Assembly (NCBI RefSeq): GCF_001544475.1
Contig: NZ_FCNW02000015.1
Coordinates: 1-64,000, forward strand
Direction of reading: 5' to 3'
DNA from: Caballeronia humi
GTDB lineage: Bacteria > Pseudomonadota > Gammaproteobacteria > Burkholderiales > Burkholderiaceae
DNA: 64,000 bases
The translations under genes were made by a program, and so were the position numbers. Positions 41,093 through 49,649 of the stretch are shown here, in pieces. The notes below the pieces were generated by a model. It searched no databases, was not told where the DNA came from, and was given only the letters and a program-made list of their open reading frames with translations. Position 1 is the first letter of the stretch. Every line of letters begins with the position of its first letter.

Positions 41093-41976
41093 AACTCGCA
41101 AGCTTCAACGGAGGACGGATCGGCGTCGTGATCGAGGACGACATCGTCGACGTAACGCAACTCGTGAATGTGACGCCTGGCGCGTGGCCGCCGGTCGGCA
41201 TGCTGCATGTGATCGATCGCTTCGCAGCGCTGCGCGGCAAGCTCGACGATTTCGCGCAGACGGCGCCGCGCGCGAAACTCGCGGACGTGAAGCTCGAAAC
41301 GCCTGTCGCATGGCCCAACAAGGTGATCGCATTTCCGGCCAACTATCACGCGCACGTCGAGGAGATGAAGCGCGGCACGGGGCTCATTTCGCCGTTCAAG
41401 GCGGACGGCCAAGGCTTCTTCCTGAAGGCGAATTCGAGCCTGAGCGGCCCGGCCGATCCGATCGTGCTGCCGCAGATCCCGAACCGCCAGATCCATCACG
41501 AGTGCGAGCTCGCCATCATCATCGGCCGTGGCGGGCGCGAAATCAGCCGTGACGACGCGCTCGCGCACGTATTCGGTTACGCGTGCCTGATCGACGTCGT
41601 GGTGCGCGGCAAGGAAGAGCGCGTGATGCGCAAATCCTACGATACGTTCTGCCCGGTCGGGCCGTACATCGTCACCGCCGACGAAGTGCCCGACTACGAC
41701 GCGATCGACCTGAAGCTCTCGGTCAACGGCGAAGTCCGTCAGCAGGCGAGCACGCGCGACCTCATCGTCGATATCCCGGAGATGATCCGCATGGCGTCGG
41801 CCGTCATGACGCTTTATCCGGGCGACATCATCGCGACGGGCACGCCTGCCGGCGTCGGTCCGATCAACGGCGGGGACAAGGTGGTGATCGAGATCGCGAA
41901 GGTCGGGTCGATGTCGATCGACGTCGTGCAGAGCGAAGGCGGCGGCCATCCCGTGTGGGACAAGCCGCTCAACTGA
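41089..41976 (+). CDS. Fumarylacetoacetate hydrolase (FAH) family protein
   Basis: A 295-residue FAH-fold enzyme. The catalytic domain begins about residue 70 with NKVIAFPANYHAHVEE. Metal ligands are in HHECELAIIIGRGGREIS (two Glu; about 138-155) and GYACLIDVVVRG (Asp; about 165). The end has TLYPGDIIATGTPAGVGPI. FAH-fold enzymes hydrolyse beta-diketo acids such as fumarylpyruvate or maleylpyruvate. A gentisate 1,2-dioxygenase-like gene in the same regulon makes maleylpyruvate the natural candidate substrate. The ATG overlaps the stop of the CoA transferase gene, so translation is coupled. Confidence 0.9.
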   Translation: MKLASFNGGRIGVVIEDDIVDVTQLVNVTPGAWPPVGMLHVIDRFAALRGKLDDFAQTAPRAKLADVKLETPVAWPNKVIAFPANYHAHVEEMKRGTGLISPFKADGQGFFLKANSSLSGPADPIVLPQIPNRQIHHECELAIIIGRGGREISRDDALAHVFGYACLIDVVVRGKEERVMRKSYDTFCPVGPYIVTADEVPDYDAIDLKLSVNGEVRQQASTRDLIVDIPEMIRMASAVMTLYPGDIIATGTPAGVGPINGGDKVVIEIAKVGSMSIDVVQSEGGGHPVWDKPLN

Positions 41977-41993
41977 GGGAGGTCGAAGAGCGC

Positions 41994-42863
41994 ATGGTGT
42001 CCGGTAACTCGCTTGGCTTGCATACTGCACGCATCGGCACGAACGACGGCCTGAAGCTGGCTGCCACCGTCAGCGGCGAACGCGGGCAACCTGCCGTGAT
42101 TCTCCTGCACGGTGGCGGCCAGACGCGCCATTCGTGGCGCGGCACCGTTCGCACGCTGGGTGATCTCGGCTACCACGCGCTCGCATTCGACGCACGCGGC
42201 CACGGCGACAGCGACTGGTCGCCCAAAGCCGATTACTCATACGAACGCCTCGCGGACGACCTGCAGACCATCGTATCGACGATGGCTGCGGCGCCCGTGA
42301 TCATCGGCGCGTCGATGGGCGGGATGACGGCGCTGCATGCGGTGGGCAGGAACGATGCCTCGTTTGCGCGCGCGCTGGTCCTCGTGGATATCGCACCGCG
42401 TATCGATCCCAACGGCCTCAAGCGCGTAAGCGACTTCCTGAATGGTTATCGCGACGGCTTCGCCGACGTAGAAGAAGCCGCCGATGCAGTCGCCGCCTAC
42501 AACCCGCATCGTCCACGGCCGCGCAATCCGCATGGCTTGATGAAGAACCTGCGCCTGCGTGAAGATGGCCGCCTGCACTGGCACTGGGACCCGGGCTTCT
42601 TTCGTGAACGCAGCGATGAAAAGCGCGAAAAACATGCACAGCGCCTGCTCGCCATGTGCAGCAACATCACGATTCCGGCGCTGCTCGTGCGCGGCGCACA
42701 GAGCGATGTCGTGACGACGAGCGGCATCGATGAACTGCGCGAGCGTCTGCCGCAACTCGAGGTTGGCACGGTGCCGGGCGCGGGACACATGATCGCGGGC
42801 GATCGCAACGAAGCGTTCAACGGCGCGATCCTGCCGTTTCTCGAGCGCCACAAGAGCGCCTGA
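41994..42863 (+). CDS. Alpha/beta hydrolase
   Basis: A 289-residue hydrolase. I start it at ATG 41994 (MVSGNSLGLHTARIG), 17 bp after the FAH gene stop; the longer frame overlaps that gene. HGGGQTRHSWRGTVRTLGDL is the oxyanion-hole strand. The nucleophile elbow is IIGASMGGMTALH (Ser about 104). The acid is probably in the ARGAQSDVVT region (about 235) and the His in VPGAGHMIAGDRN (about 265). It could be a thioesterase releasing the free acid before ring hydroxylation or cleavage, an esterase acting on the incoming substrate, or a C-C hydrolase; sequence does not decide. Confidence 0.88.
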   Translation: MVSGNSLGLHTARIGTNDGLKLAATVSGERGQPAVILLHGGGQTRHSWRGTVRTLGDLGYHALAFDARGHGDSDWSPKADYSYERLADDLQTIVSTMAAAPVIIGASMGGMTALHAVGRNDASFARALVLVDIAPRIDPNGLKRVSDFLNGYRDGFADVEEAADAVAAYNPHRPRPRNPHGLMKNLRLREDGRLHWHWDPGFFRERSDEKREKHAQRLLAMCSNITIPALLVRGAQSDVVTTSGIDELRERLPQLEVGTVPGAGHMIAGDRNEAFNGAILPFLERHKSA

Positions 42864-42874
42864 GGCCGGCTTTC

Positions 42875-42979
42875 TTACTTTCCTTCGAGGGTGGCGGGAA
42901 CACTTCCCGCGTAAGCCAGTGCGCATAGCAGCATCGCGCAGGTGAAGTGCATCCAGCAGTGTCTCGCTATCGCGTTCAT
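42875..42979 (-). CDS. Small hypothetical membrane or secreted peptide (34 aa)
   Basis: An unlisted short gene with the ribosome site CTGGAGAAAAGCG directly before the ATG at 42979. The peptide starts MNAIARHCWMHFTCAMLLCA and has one hydrophobic run (about residues 11-24) followed by Ser-Val-Pro-Ala, so it is either a membrane anchor or a very short exported peptide. It has four Cys/Trp-rich positions in the first half. It lies 54 bp downstream of the flavin monooxygenase on the same strand, at the tail of that operon, and is convergent with the alpha/beta hydrolase. I recognise no family. Confidence 0.4.
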   Translation of the reverse strand: MNAIARHCWMHFTCAMLLCALAYAGSVPATLEGK

Positions 42980-43033
42980 CGCTTTTCTCCAGAAAACGCG
43001 GGGCGCGGCATTCGCCGCGTCCCGCAAGCCGAC

Positions 43034-44689
43034 TCAAGCCTCGCTCTGCTCCACCGACTTCGTTTCCAGGCGAGTGCGTTGTGCGCCACGTACGGTATCA
43101 ATGAGGGCGAGCGGATCGTCCGGCAAGGCATCGCCGCGCCACGCCACCTGACCGTCGGGACGCGCGAGCACGAAGCGGCGCTCGTACAGCTTGCGAGCCT
43201 CATCGTTGTCGATCTCGACCGACTTGAACGGCACCTTGCGCGCCGCCGCGGCTTCTTCGAGAGCGCTCACGCCGGACACATCCTTGTCGAAGCGCATCAG
43301 GACGAACTCCTTGCCGAACAGATCGAGCGTCGACGTGCCTTCCGCGAGCCAGACGTGCGGCGCACGCGAACCGGGCCGCGCCGTCTGCACGTAGGTCGAA
43401 ACTTCGTCGGGCGGCTGCGGCGTGCCGTCGGGGACGATGATGGGCGAGCCCTCGTACATGTAGCCGAGATGGATGCCGATCGAGAACCACTCGCGCTTCA
43501 TCAGCTCCGTGTACTGGTTGCCGAACTCGATGCGCGCCGCTTCGGAACCGGAACCGTCCTCGAAAATCTCCTTCGACGGCGACAGCACACGCGGCGACAA
43601 CATGCGCTTCAGGTTGCCGGTCGCCTCCGACACGTTGCGGATCGCCACGGGCCGCATCTCGGTCTCGTAGGTTTCGAGCAGATGCTCGCCGCCCCAGCCT
43701 TGCAGGCTCGCGGCAAGCTTCCATGAGAGATTGACCGCGTCCTGGATGCCCGTGTTCATGCCGAAGCCGCCAGTCGGTGACGTGAGATGCGCTGCGTCTC
43801 CCGCGACGAATACCCGCTTCGTGCCGTAACGGTCGGCGACGAGTTGACGCCGCACCCACGGCAGCATCGAAAGAATCTCGAAGTCAAATTCCCGGCCGAC
43901 CGCGCGCACGATCGCCTCGCGCATGGTCTCCTCGCTGTGCGTCTGCCGGCTGTTGTCGCCGACGAGCGAGAAGCGCCACTGGTCGCGTCCGTTGATCGCG
44001 ACGAGTGTCGCCCAGGTGCCTTCCGGCCCGATGAAGATGTAGCGATAGGCGCGCTGCTTGTCGTGCAGCGCTTCCAGATCCTTGCAGCGAAATACGACGT
44101 TGGTCGTATAGGTGAGGGTCGGCTCGCCCGTCATGCCGATGCCGAGCCCCTGACGAACGACACTCGCGCCGCCATCCGATCCGACAAGATAGCCCGCTTC
44201 GATCACCCTCTCCTCGCCGCTCAGTGTGTCGCGAACTTTTGCGGTGACGCCGTCCGGCGTCTCGCTGAACTCGACAAGCTCGCTGTTGTAGCAGATCGTG
44301 ACGTTGGGTGTCTGCTGCGCGAAGCGACGCAGAACCGGATCGAAGAAGTTCTGCGGGCAACGCTCGCGCTTTTGCGGGCTTTGCGGCGGACACTTTTCGT
44401 CTTTTGGGCTCGGAAAGACTTCACGTCCGAACTCGTAGCCGTTCAGGCCCGTGACCCACGCGCAATCCTGTGGATAGTCGCGGTTGTAGCCCGCTTCGTG
44501 AACCCACGGCACGATGCCCCAGCGGCGGCAATATTCCATCGTCCGCACACCGACCATGTCCATCTTCGGTTGAATCACCTGCCCATCGCTGCGTTCGATG
44601 AGCATGCACGACACGCCGCGAAAGCCCAGGTCGCCGGCGAGTGCCAGTCCGATCGGGCCCGCGCCCACGATCAATACGGGTGTTTGCAT
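43034..44689 (-). CDS. FAD-dependent aromatic monooxygenase (class A, MhpA/TfdB-like)
   Basis: A 551-residue single-component flavin hydroxylase. The N-terminus PVLIVGAGPIGLALAGDLGF is the FAD dinucleotide motif. GSDGGASVVRQGLG (about 165) is the DG motif for NAD(P)H and FAD. FVAGDAAHLTSPTGGFGMNT (about 292) is the GD motif, and a C-terminal thioredoxin-like domain follows about 400. Such enzymes hydroxylate phenols or hydroxybenzoates, some as CoA esters. It is the last large gene of the GntR-controlled operon, next to the gentisate-type dioxygenase, so it probably makes the dihydroxy-aromatic substrate for ring cleavage. The substrate itself is inference. Confidence 0.92.
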   Translation of the reverse strand: MQTPVLIVGAGPIGLALAGDLGFRGVSCMLIERSDGQVIQPKMDMVGVRTMEYCRRWGIVPWVHEAGYNRDYPQDCAWVTGLNGYEFGREVFPSPKDEKCPPQSPQKRERCPQNFFDPVLRRFAQQTPNVTICYNSELVEFSETPDGVTAKVRDTLSGEERVIEAGYLVGSDGGASVVRQGLGIGMTGEPTLTYTTNVVFRCKDLEALHDKQRAYRYIFIGPEGTWATLVAINGRDQWRFSLVGDNSRQTHSEETMREAIVRAVGREFDFEILSMLPWVRRQLVADRYGTKRVFVAGDAAHLTSPTGGFGMNTGIQDAVNLSWKLAASLQGWGGEHLLETYETEMRPVAIRNVSEATGNLKRMLSPRVLSPSKEIFEDGSGSEAARIEFGNQYTELMKREWFSIGIHLGYMYEGSPIIVPDGTPQPPDEVSTYVQTARPGSRAPHVWLAEGTSTLDLFGKEFVLMRFDKDVSGVSALEEAAAARKVPFKSVEIDNDEARKLYERRFVLARPDGQVAWRGDALPDDPLALIDTVRGAQRTRLETKSVEQSEA

Positions 44690-44744
44690 TTGCAGTCTCC
44701 AATAAATTCGAGTTCGTCTTGCTCGGCGTTGCCTGATGCCCCGG

Positions 44745-45791
44745 TTACGCCGCTTCCTCGCGGTACAGTCCGAGCTTTTTCAGCGCCGGGAAGTCGTTGA
44801 CCTGAAACAGCATCGCGGGCGTGTCGTACGAGCGGTTGACATGCTCGTGCACGGCCCACGGCGGGATCGACATGAAATCGCCCGCGCCCCATTCGAACGT
44901 CGTCCCATCGACGATCGTCGCGCCTTGTCCGCGCATCACGTAGTAGACGACGCTGCCTGTGTGACGATGCGCTTTCGTATGCATGCCCGGCCGTAGCGAT
45001 TGAAGCGCCGTGCCGATTGTCGGGAGCGCCGAGTCGCCCGTCAGCGGGTTCAGGTATTCGAGCGCGGTGTCGTCGAACGGATCGGGCGGCAGTGCGGCGG
45101 CCAGGCGCAGTGCTTCCTGCGCACGCTCCGCGCTATAGACGAGCAGCGGATTGAGCGCCGGCCTGCTCGTGTCGTTGAGCGGCCGCATCAAACCGCTGCC
45201 GTAGTGCCGGTAGGAGCGGTCCGGTATGTCGGACACCGCTTGTCGCGGCACATCGGAGCCTTCGAAGAACGTTGCATGCATCGAGCGCACGAGCGATATG
45301 TCGAGCACGTCGAGCCAGATCATCGGTTCATCGCCCTTGTGCTCGTGGTCGTGCCAGGTCCACGCGGGCGTCAGCACGAGATCGCCTTCGTTCATTTCGT
45401 AGCGCTCGCCGTCGACGATCGTATCGGCGCCACGCCCTTTCATGATGAAACGCAGCGCGCTCGCCGTGTGACGATGCGCGGTCGCGATCTCGCCTGGCAA
45501 GATGTACTGGATCGATGCCCAGATGGTCGGCGTCGTTCCGAACGGCAGGCCACGATTCGCGAGGCGCAACGTCCTGCGCTGGCCGCCCGCTTCGAGCTTT
45601 AGTTTCGCGCCGATCTTTGTAAGCAGCCGTTCGAGATCGCTCGCTTTCCAGTGCGCCGCCTTCATCGCCGATTGCGGGTCGCGCGTGAAGAGCGGCCCGT
45701 CGGTCGGTTGCGCGACACGGCAGTTGAAGCTGTCGAGTTCTTCGGCCAGCGCCTGGCGCTGCACGGTGTCGGACATCACAGCTTCACTCAT
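44745..45791 (-). CDS. Gentisate 1,2-dioxygenase-like bicupin
   Basis: A 348-residue bicupin dioxygenase. ATG 45791 has GGAG close upstream; the first eight residues of the longer frame are not conserved. The N-terminal cupin has LPGEIATAHRHTASALRFIM (metal His-x-His; about 100) with the later His in WTWHDHEHKG. The second cupin has MHTKAHRHTGSVVYYVMRGQ near 275. Gentisate or salicylate 1,2-dioxygenases are Fe(II) ring-cleaving enzymes yielding maleylpyruvate or 2-oxohepta-3,5-dienedioate. Its neighbours are the flavin monooxygenase downstream and ETF upstream, with an FAH-fold hydrolase in the divergent operon, which supports a gentisate-type lower pathway. Confidence 0.92.
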   Translation of the reverse strand: MSEAVMSDTVQRQALAEELDSFNCRVAQPTDGPLFTRDPQSAMKAAHWKASDLERLLTKIGAKLKLEAGGQRRTLRLANRGLPFGTTPTIWASIQYILPGEIATAHRHTASALRFIMKGRGADTIVDGERYEMNEGDLVLTPAWTWHDHEHKGDEPMIWLDVLDISLVRSMHATFFEGSDVPRQAVSDIPDRSYRHYGSGLMRPLNDTSRPALNPLLVYSAERAQEALRLAAALPPDPFDDTALEYLNPLTGDSALPTIGTALQSLRPGMHTKAHRHTGSVVYYVMRGQGATIVDGTTFEWGAGDFMSIPPWAVHEHVNRSYDTPAMLFQVNDFPALKKLGLYREEAA

Positions 45792-45827
45792 GGCGGCTCC
45801 GGTCGAAGTTGACAAGGTTCGAATGCA

Positions 45828-46763
45828 TCACAGGCCCTCCACCATGTCAGGCACGATCTGGAACAGGTCGCCGACGAGCCCGTAATCGGCGACGGAAAAG
45901 ATCGGCGCCTCGCTATCCTTGTTGATCGCGACGATCACCTTCGACTCCTTCATGCCCGCGAGATGCTGGATCGCTCCGGAGATGCCGACCGCCACGTACA
46001 ACTGCGGCGCGACGATCTTGCCAGTCTGCCCGACTTGCGCATCGTTCGGCGCAAAGCCGGCATCCACCGCTGCACGCGAGGCGCCGAGCGCCGCGTTGAG
46101 CTTGTCCGCGAGCGGCGCGAGCACGCGGTCGTAGTTTTCGCCGCTGCCGAGGCCGCGGCCGCCTGACACCACCGTCGACGCCTGTCCGAGTTCGGGTCGA
46201 TCGGGCTTGACGAGCGTTCGTTCCATCAGTTGCGGGCTGTTGTCTTTGCCTTTTTCCGCCGCGACGGTTTCGAGCATGGCGGCGGCCTCCTGCGTTGCCA
46301 CCGCAACGAACGCAGTGGTTCGCACCGTGATCACTTTGATGGAATCGATGGACCTGACCGTTGCGATCGCATTACCTGCGTAAATCGGGCGCTTGAACGT
46401 ATCCGCATCCGCGACGACAACGATGTCGCTGATCTGCGCGACATCGAGGTTCGCCGCGATACGCGGCGCGAGGTTCTTGCCCTGGCTGCTCGCCGCCAGC
46501 AAGATGTGCGAATACGTCGGGGCGATTGCAAGCACGGTCGCTTCGACATGCTCGGCGAGTTGCGCTTCGAGCTGAGGCGCATCGGCGAGCAGCACGCGGT
46601 CCACACCCGCCAGCTTCGACGCGTGTTCCGCAACCGCTCGCGCGCCGCTGCCCGCAACGAGCACGTCGATCGTGCCGCCGATCTCACGCGCAGCCGCGAC
46701 GACGTTCGCCGTCACGGCGGACAGATCATGATTGTCATGCTCTGCGATAACAAGAATGGTCAC
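45828..46763 (-). CDS. etfA: Electron transfer flavoprotein alpha subunit
   Basis: A 311-residue EtfA. GTG 46763 is chosen: GAGGAG lies just upstream and the protein then begins [14 protein letters not shown], whereas the longer frame adds unrelated residues. The C-terminal FAD domain has [20 protein letters not shown] (about 205), [20 protein letters not shown] (about 255) and [20 protein letters not shown] (about 280). With EtfB 10 bp upstream it forms the flavin heterodimer that accepts electrons from the acyl-CoA dehydrogenase two genes upstream. Having a dedicated ETF inside a ring-cleavage operon shows that acyl-CoA oxidation is part of the route. Confidence 0.96.
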   Translation of the reverse strand: MTILVIAEHDNHDLSAVTANVVAAAREIGGTIDVLVAGSGARAVAEHASKLAGVDRVLLADAPQLEAQLAEHVEATVLAIAPTYSHILLAASSQGKNLAPRIAANLDVAQISDIVVVADADTFKRPIYAGNAIATVRSIDSIKVITVRTTAFVAVATQEAAAMLETVAAEKGKDNSPQLMERTLVKPDRPELGQASTVVSGGRGLGSGENYDRVLAPLADKLNAALGASRAAVDAGFAPNDAQVGQTGKIVAPQLYVAVGISGAIQHLAGMKESKVIVAINKDSEAPIFSVADYGLVGDLFQIVPDMVEGL

Positions 46764-46773
46764 GCTTTTCTCC

Positions 46774-47523
46774 TCACAACACTTTGGCTTCGTCACGCAG
46801 CGCATTCAGCAGCGCGCTCACATCTGGCACCCTGACGCCCGCCTTGCGCGCTGCGGGCTCCTCGACGCCCACGGTCTGCAAACGCGGCGCAACATCAACA
46901 CCGAGCGTCTCGGCACTCACGGTTTCGAGCGGCTTCTTCTTCGCCTTCATGATGTTGGGCAACGTCACATAGCGCGGCTCGTTCAGACGCAGATCGCTCG
47001 TGACGACAGCGGGCATCGGCAACGAGAGCGTCTCGGCGCCGCCATCCACTTCGCGCTCGACGATCAACCGTTCGCCCTGCACCGAGACCTTCGACGCAAA
47101 CGTCGCCTGCGGCAAACCCGCAAGCGCGGCGAGCATCTGGCCGGTCTGGTTCGCGTCGTCGTCGATGGCTTGCTTGCCGAGCAGGATCAGAGCGGGCGCT
47201 TCCTTTTCCACCAGCGCCCGCAACAGTTTCGCGACCGCCAGCGGCTGCAAGTCGGCATTTGTCTCGACGAGAATCGCGCGGTCCGCGCCGATCGCGAGCG
47301 CGGTTCGCAGCGTCTCCTGCGATTGCGCCGTGCCGCACGACACCGCTATCACTTCCGTTGCCACGCCCGCCTCCTTCAAGCGCACGGCTTCCTCCATCGC
47401 GATCTCGTCGAAGGGATTCATCGACATCTTCGCGTTCGCGAGATCGAGACCGCTGCCATCACTTTTGACGCGTGGCTTGACGTTGTAGTCGAGCACCCTC
47501 TTGACGGCGACCATCACTTTCAC
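46774..47523 (-). CDS. etfB: Electron transfer flavoprotein beta subunit
   Basis: A 249-residue EtfB of exact family length. GTG 47523, preceded by CTGGAGAAG, gives [20 protein letters not shown]. The AMP-binding region is [20 protein letters not shown] with [20 protein letters not shown] near 120, and the conserved LPAVVT-like segment is [20 protein letters not shown] (about 170). A recognition-loop Leu/Lys region follows ([11 protein letters not shown]). It is co-transcribed with etfA and the acyl-CoA dehydrogenase gene 116 bp upstream. The partial etfB at the window start is its paralog. Confidence 0.96.
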   Translation of the reverse strand: MKVMVAVKRVLDYNVKPRVKSDGSGLDLANAKMSMNPFDEIAMEEAVRLKEAGVATEVIAVSCGTAQSQETLRTALAIGADRAILVETNADLQPLAVAKLLRALVEKEAPALILLGKQAIDDDANQTGQMLAALAGLPQATFASKVSVQGERLIVEREVDGGAETLSLPMPAVVTSDLRLNEPRYVTLPNIMKAKKKPLETVSAETLGVDVAPRLQTVGVEEPAARKAGVRVPDVSALLNALRDEAKVL

Positions 47524-47639
47524 GTGTCTTCTCCAGTTCGTCTGTGCTTTTCTCAGTTCGGCCCACGCATATAGGCGCAGGGAATCGCGCGCTGGGGTTT
47601 CATCTCGTTGCCTCTTTGTCGATTGCCAAAGCCGCCCGG

Positions 47640-48782
47640 TCAGTTCGCGAGCAAGCGGCGCGCGACGATCAACCGGTGAATCTCGTTGGTCCCTTCGATG
47701 ATCTGGTTCAGCTTCGCATCGCGCATCATGCGTTCGACCGGAAACTCCTTCGAGTAACCGTAGCTGCCGAGCACCTGCACCGCTTCGGTCGTGACCTCCA
47801 TCGCGATGTCGGTGACGAAGCATTTGGTGATCGACGCGAGCATGTTCAGGCGCGAGTGATCGCCCGAATCGATTTCGTCGGCGCAGTTGTAGAGCAGGCT
47901 GCGCGCGGCCTCGATCTTGATCGCCATATCGGCCAGCTTGAACTGCATGCCCTGAAACTCCGCTATCGCGCGTCCGAACTGCTTGCGCTCTTTCGCGTAG
48001 GACACGGAGACGTCGAGCGCACCCTGCGCGAGCCCGAGCGACGTCGCCGCGATGGTGGGCCGGTTCAAATCGAGGACCTTCATGCAGGCCTTGAAGCCCT
48101 GCCCTTCCTCGCCGAGCATGCAGTCGGCGTCGACGCGCATGTTGTCGAAGAAAAGTTCGTGATTCGGAGCACCGTGGCGCCCCATCTTGTGTTCCTGACG
48201 ACCCAGGCGAAAGCCGGGCGTTTTCGTATCGACGAGAAACGCGCTGATTCCATCCGACCCGCTCGCCTCCGACGTGCGCGCGAACAGCAGGATGTACTGC
48301 GCGTAGCCGCCCCACGTAATCCAGTTCTTCTGGCCGTTGATGACGTATGAGCTACCGTCTTTCACCGCGCGCGTGCGGATCGACGAAACATCGGACCCTG
48401 CCTGCGGCTCCGTCACCGCGATCGCCGTGACGAGACGCCCTTCGGCGGCGAGCGGCAACCAGCGCCGCTTCTGCTCTTCCGTGCCGAAGTTGAGGATCGG
48501 CAGAATGAACGAGATGGAGTTGTTGCCGCACAGCGTGGCTGCGGCGAGCGAGACTTTGGCGATCTCCTCCTTCACGATGCACACGGTCTTCAGGTTGCCG
48601 CCCGGGCCGCCGTATTCCTCGGGAAGCCACAATTGCAGCAAGCCCATATCGCCGAAAATCGGCACCAGCTCGGACGGAAAGCGGTCGTTCGCTTCCATGC
48701 CGGCCACGAGCGGCACGATGTCCTTCTGGACCATCCGGCGAACCGAGTCCTGGATGGAAACGAGCTCTTCATTCAGTCGCAT
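47640..48782 (-). CDS. Acyl-CoA dehydrogenase
   Basis: A 380-residue acyl-CoA dehydrogenase of normal length with all signatures. ATG 48782 has GGAG five bases away. ITAVTEP-type segment: [16 protein letters not shown] (about 120); [16 protein letters not shown] near 155; [20 protein letters not shown] near 265; and the C-terminal [18 protein letters not shown] with the canonical catalytic Glu (about 363). It introduces a double bond into an acyl-CoA and passes electrons to the ETF encoded next. Unlike the pair at 171-2531 it looks self-sufficient (homotetramer). It probably acts on the CoA ester made by the transferase at 39905. Confidence 0.95.
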   Translation of the reverse strand: MRLNEELVSIQDSVRRMVQKDIVPLVAGMEANDRFPSELVPIFGDMGLLQLWLPEEYGGPGGNLKTVCIVKEEIAKVSLAAATLCGNNSISFILPILNFGTEEQKRRWLPLAAEGRLVTAIAVTEPQAGSDVSSIRTRAVKDGSSYVINGQKNWITWGGYAQYILLFARTSEASGSDGISAFLVDTKTPGFRLGRQEHKMGRHGAPNHELFFDNMRVDADCMLGEEGQGFKACMKVLDLNRPTIAATSLGLAQGALDVSVSYAKERKQFGRAIAEFQGMQFKLADMAIKIEAARSLLYNCADEIDSGDHSRLNMLASITKCFVTDIAMEVTTEAVQVLGSYGYSKEFPVERMMRDAKLNQIIEGTNEIHRLIVARRLLAN

Positions 48783-48815
48783 AATCACTCCGTCATTCGG
48801 TGCTGGTTGCCCGGC

Positions 48816-49610
48816 TCAGTAGCTCGGGAAGGAAAGACCGCCGTTGATGCTGAGGGTCGATCCCGACACCTGATCCGACTCCCTGCTCGACAAATAAAGG
48901 ATGTATTCGGCCAGATCCTCGGCCGTGTTGAGCTTGAACTTCACACGCTGCTCGGCCTTCGTGAACGCCTTGACGATCACTTCCTGCGAACCCGCGTCTT
49001 TCGCGGCGAGGAAGCGGTCGTGCGCGGGCGTGCCGGTCGTGAGCGTGGTCGCCACCGAATTGATGCGGATGCCGAGATGGGCCAGCTCCGCACCGAGCGC
49101 GCGCGTGAGGAACATGATCGATGCACCGGCCGCACCGATCATCGATTCGCTCGGCGTAGGGATGCGCGCGGCATCGGTCGTGACGAGGACGATCTTTCCG
49201 TACTTCTGTTCGCGCATGAACTTGGTCGCTGCGTGCACCGCGTTCAGCCGCGGCATCAGACGGCTCGTCAGGCAAGCGATGCCCTCGTCCGGTGCCATCT
49301 CGACGAAGAGCTTCGGTTTGGGATCGCGCGGGCCGCCGCTCGCGACCACGATATCCACCTTACCGAACTGCACGACCGCTTGTTCCACCGCGCGCTCGAT
49401 GCCTTCGTAAGTCAGCAGGTCGCTGTTGACGAATACGCGCTTGCCGGGAAAAGCGCTGCATTCGTCGATCAGCGAGTATGCTGCCGCTTCGTCGCGTCCC
49501 TGGATCACGACGCTCGCGCCGCTCTGCGCGAGCTTCTTGACCGAAGCCCGGCCAATGCCTTTCGTTCCGCCGAGCACCACCGCCGACGAACCGGTAAGTT
49601 CAGTAAGCAT
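48816..49610 (-). CDS. SDR-fold protein lacking the catalytic Tyr and Lys
   Basis: A 264-residue SDR-fold protein. The cofactor motif VVLGGTKGIGRASVKKLAQS is intact, but the NNAG motif reads VASGGP and the active-site stretch is RIPTPSESMIGAAGASIMFL: where classical enzymes have YxxxK, this one has Ile and Gly, and the Ser position is Thr (LVTTDAA). The fold-determining parts, such as TRALGAELAHLGIRINSVAT and the end GSTLSINGGLSFPSY, are well kept. It therefore probably binds a nucleotide but does not work by the usual Tyr-Lys mechanism. It lies between the crotonase and the acyl-CoA dehydrogenase in the GntR-controlled operon. The reaction is unknown; isomerase or C-C bond chemistry is possible. 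Confidence 0.88.
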   Translation of the reverse strand: MLTELTGSSAVVLGGTKGIGRASVKKLAQSGASVVIQGRDEAAAYSLIDECSAFPGKRVFVNSDLLTYEGIERAVEQAVVQFGKVDIVVASGGPRDPKPKLFVEMAPDEGIACLTSRLMPRLNAVHAATKFMREQKYGKIVLVTTDAARIPTPSESMIGAAGASIMFLTRALGAELAHLGIRINSVATTLTTGTPAHDRFLAAKDAGSQEVIVKAFTKAEQRVKFKLNTAEDLAEYILYLSSRESDQVSGSTLSINGGLSFPSY

Positions 49611-49649
49611 GCTGTCCCCTCTGTTTGTTTCTGGATCGGTTATGCAGGT

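Noticed and set aside
47553..47603. Sixteen-codon frame ([16 protein letters not shown]) between the acyl-CoA dehydrogenase and etfB
   Set aside because: Too short to support without conservation data; the upstream GAGG spacing is mediocre. It could be a leader peptide, but the sequence alone does not show it.
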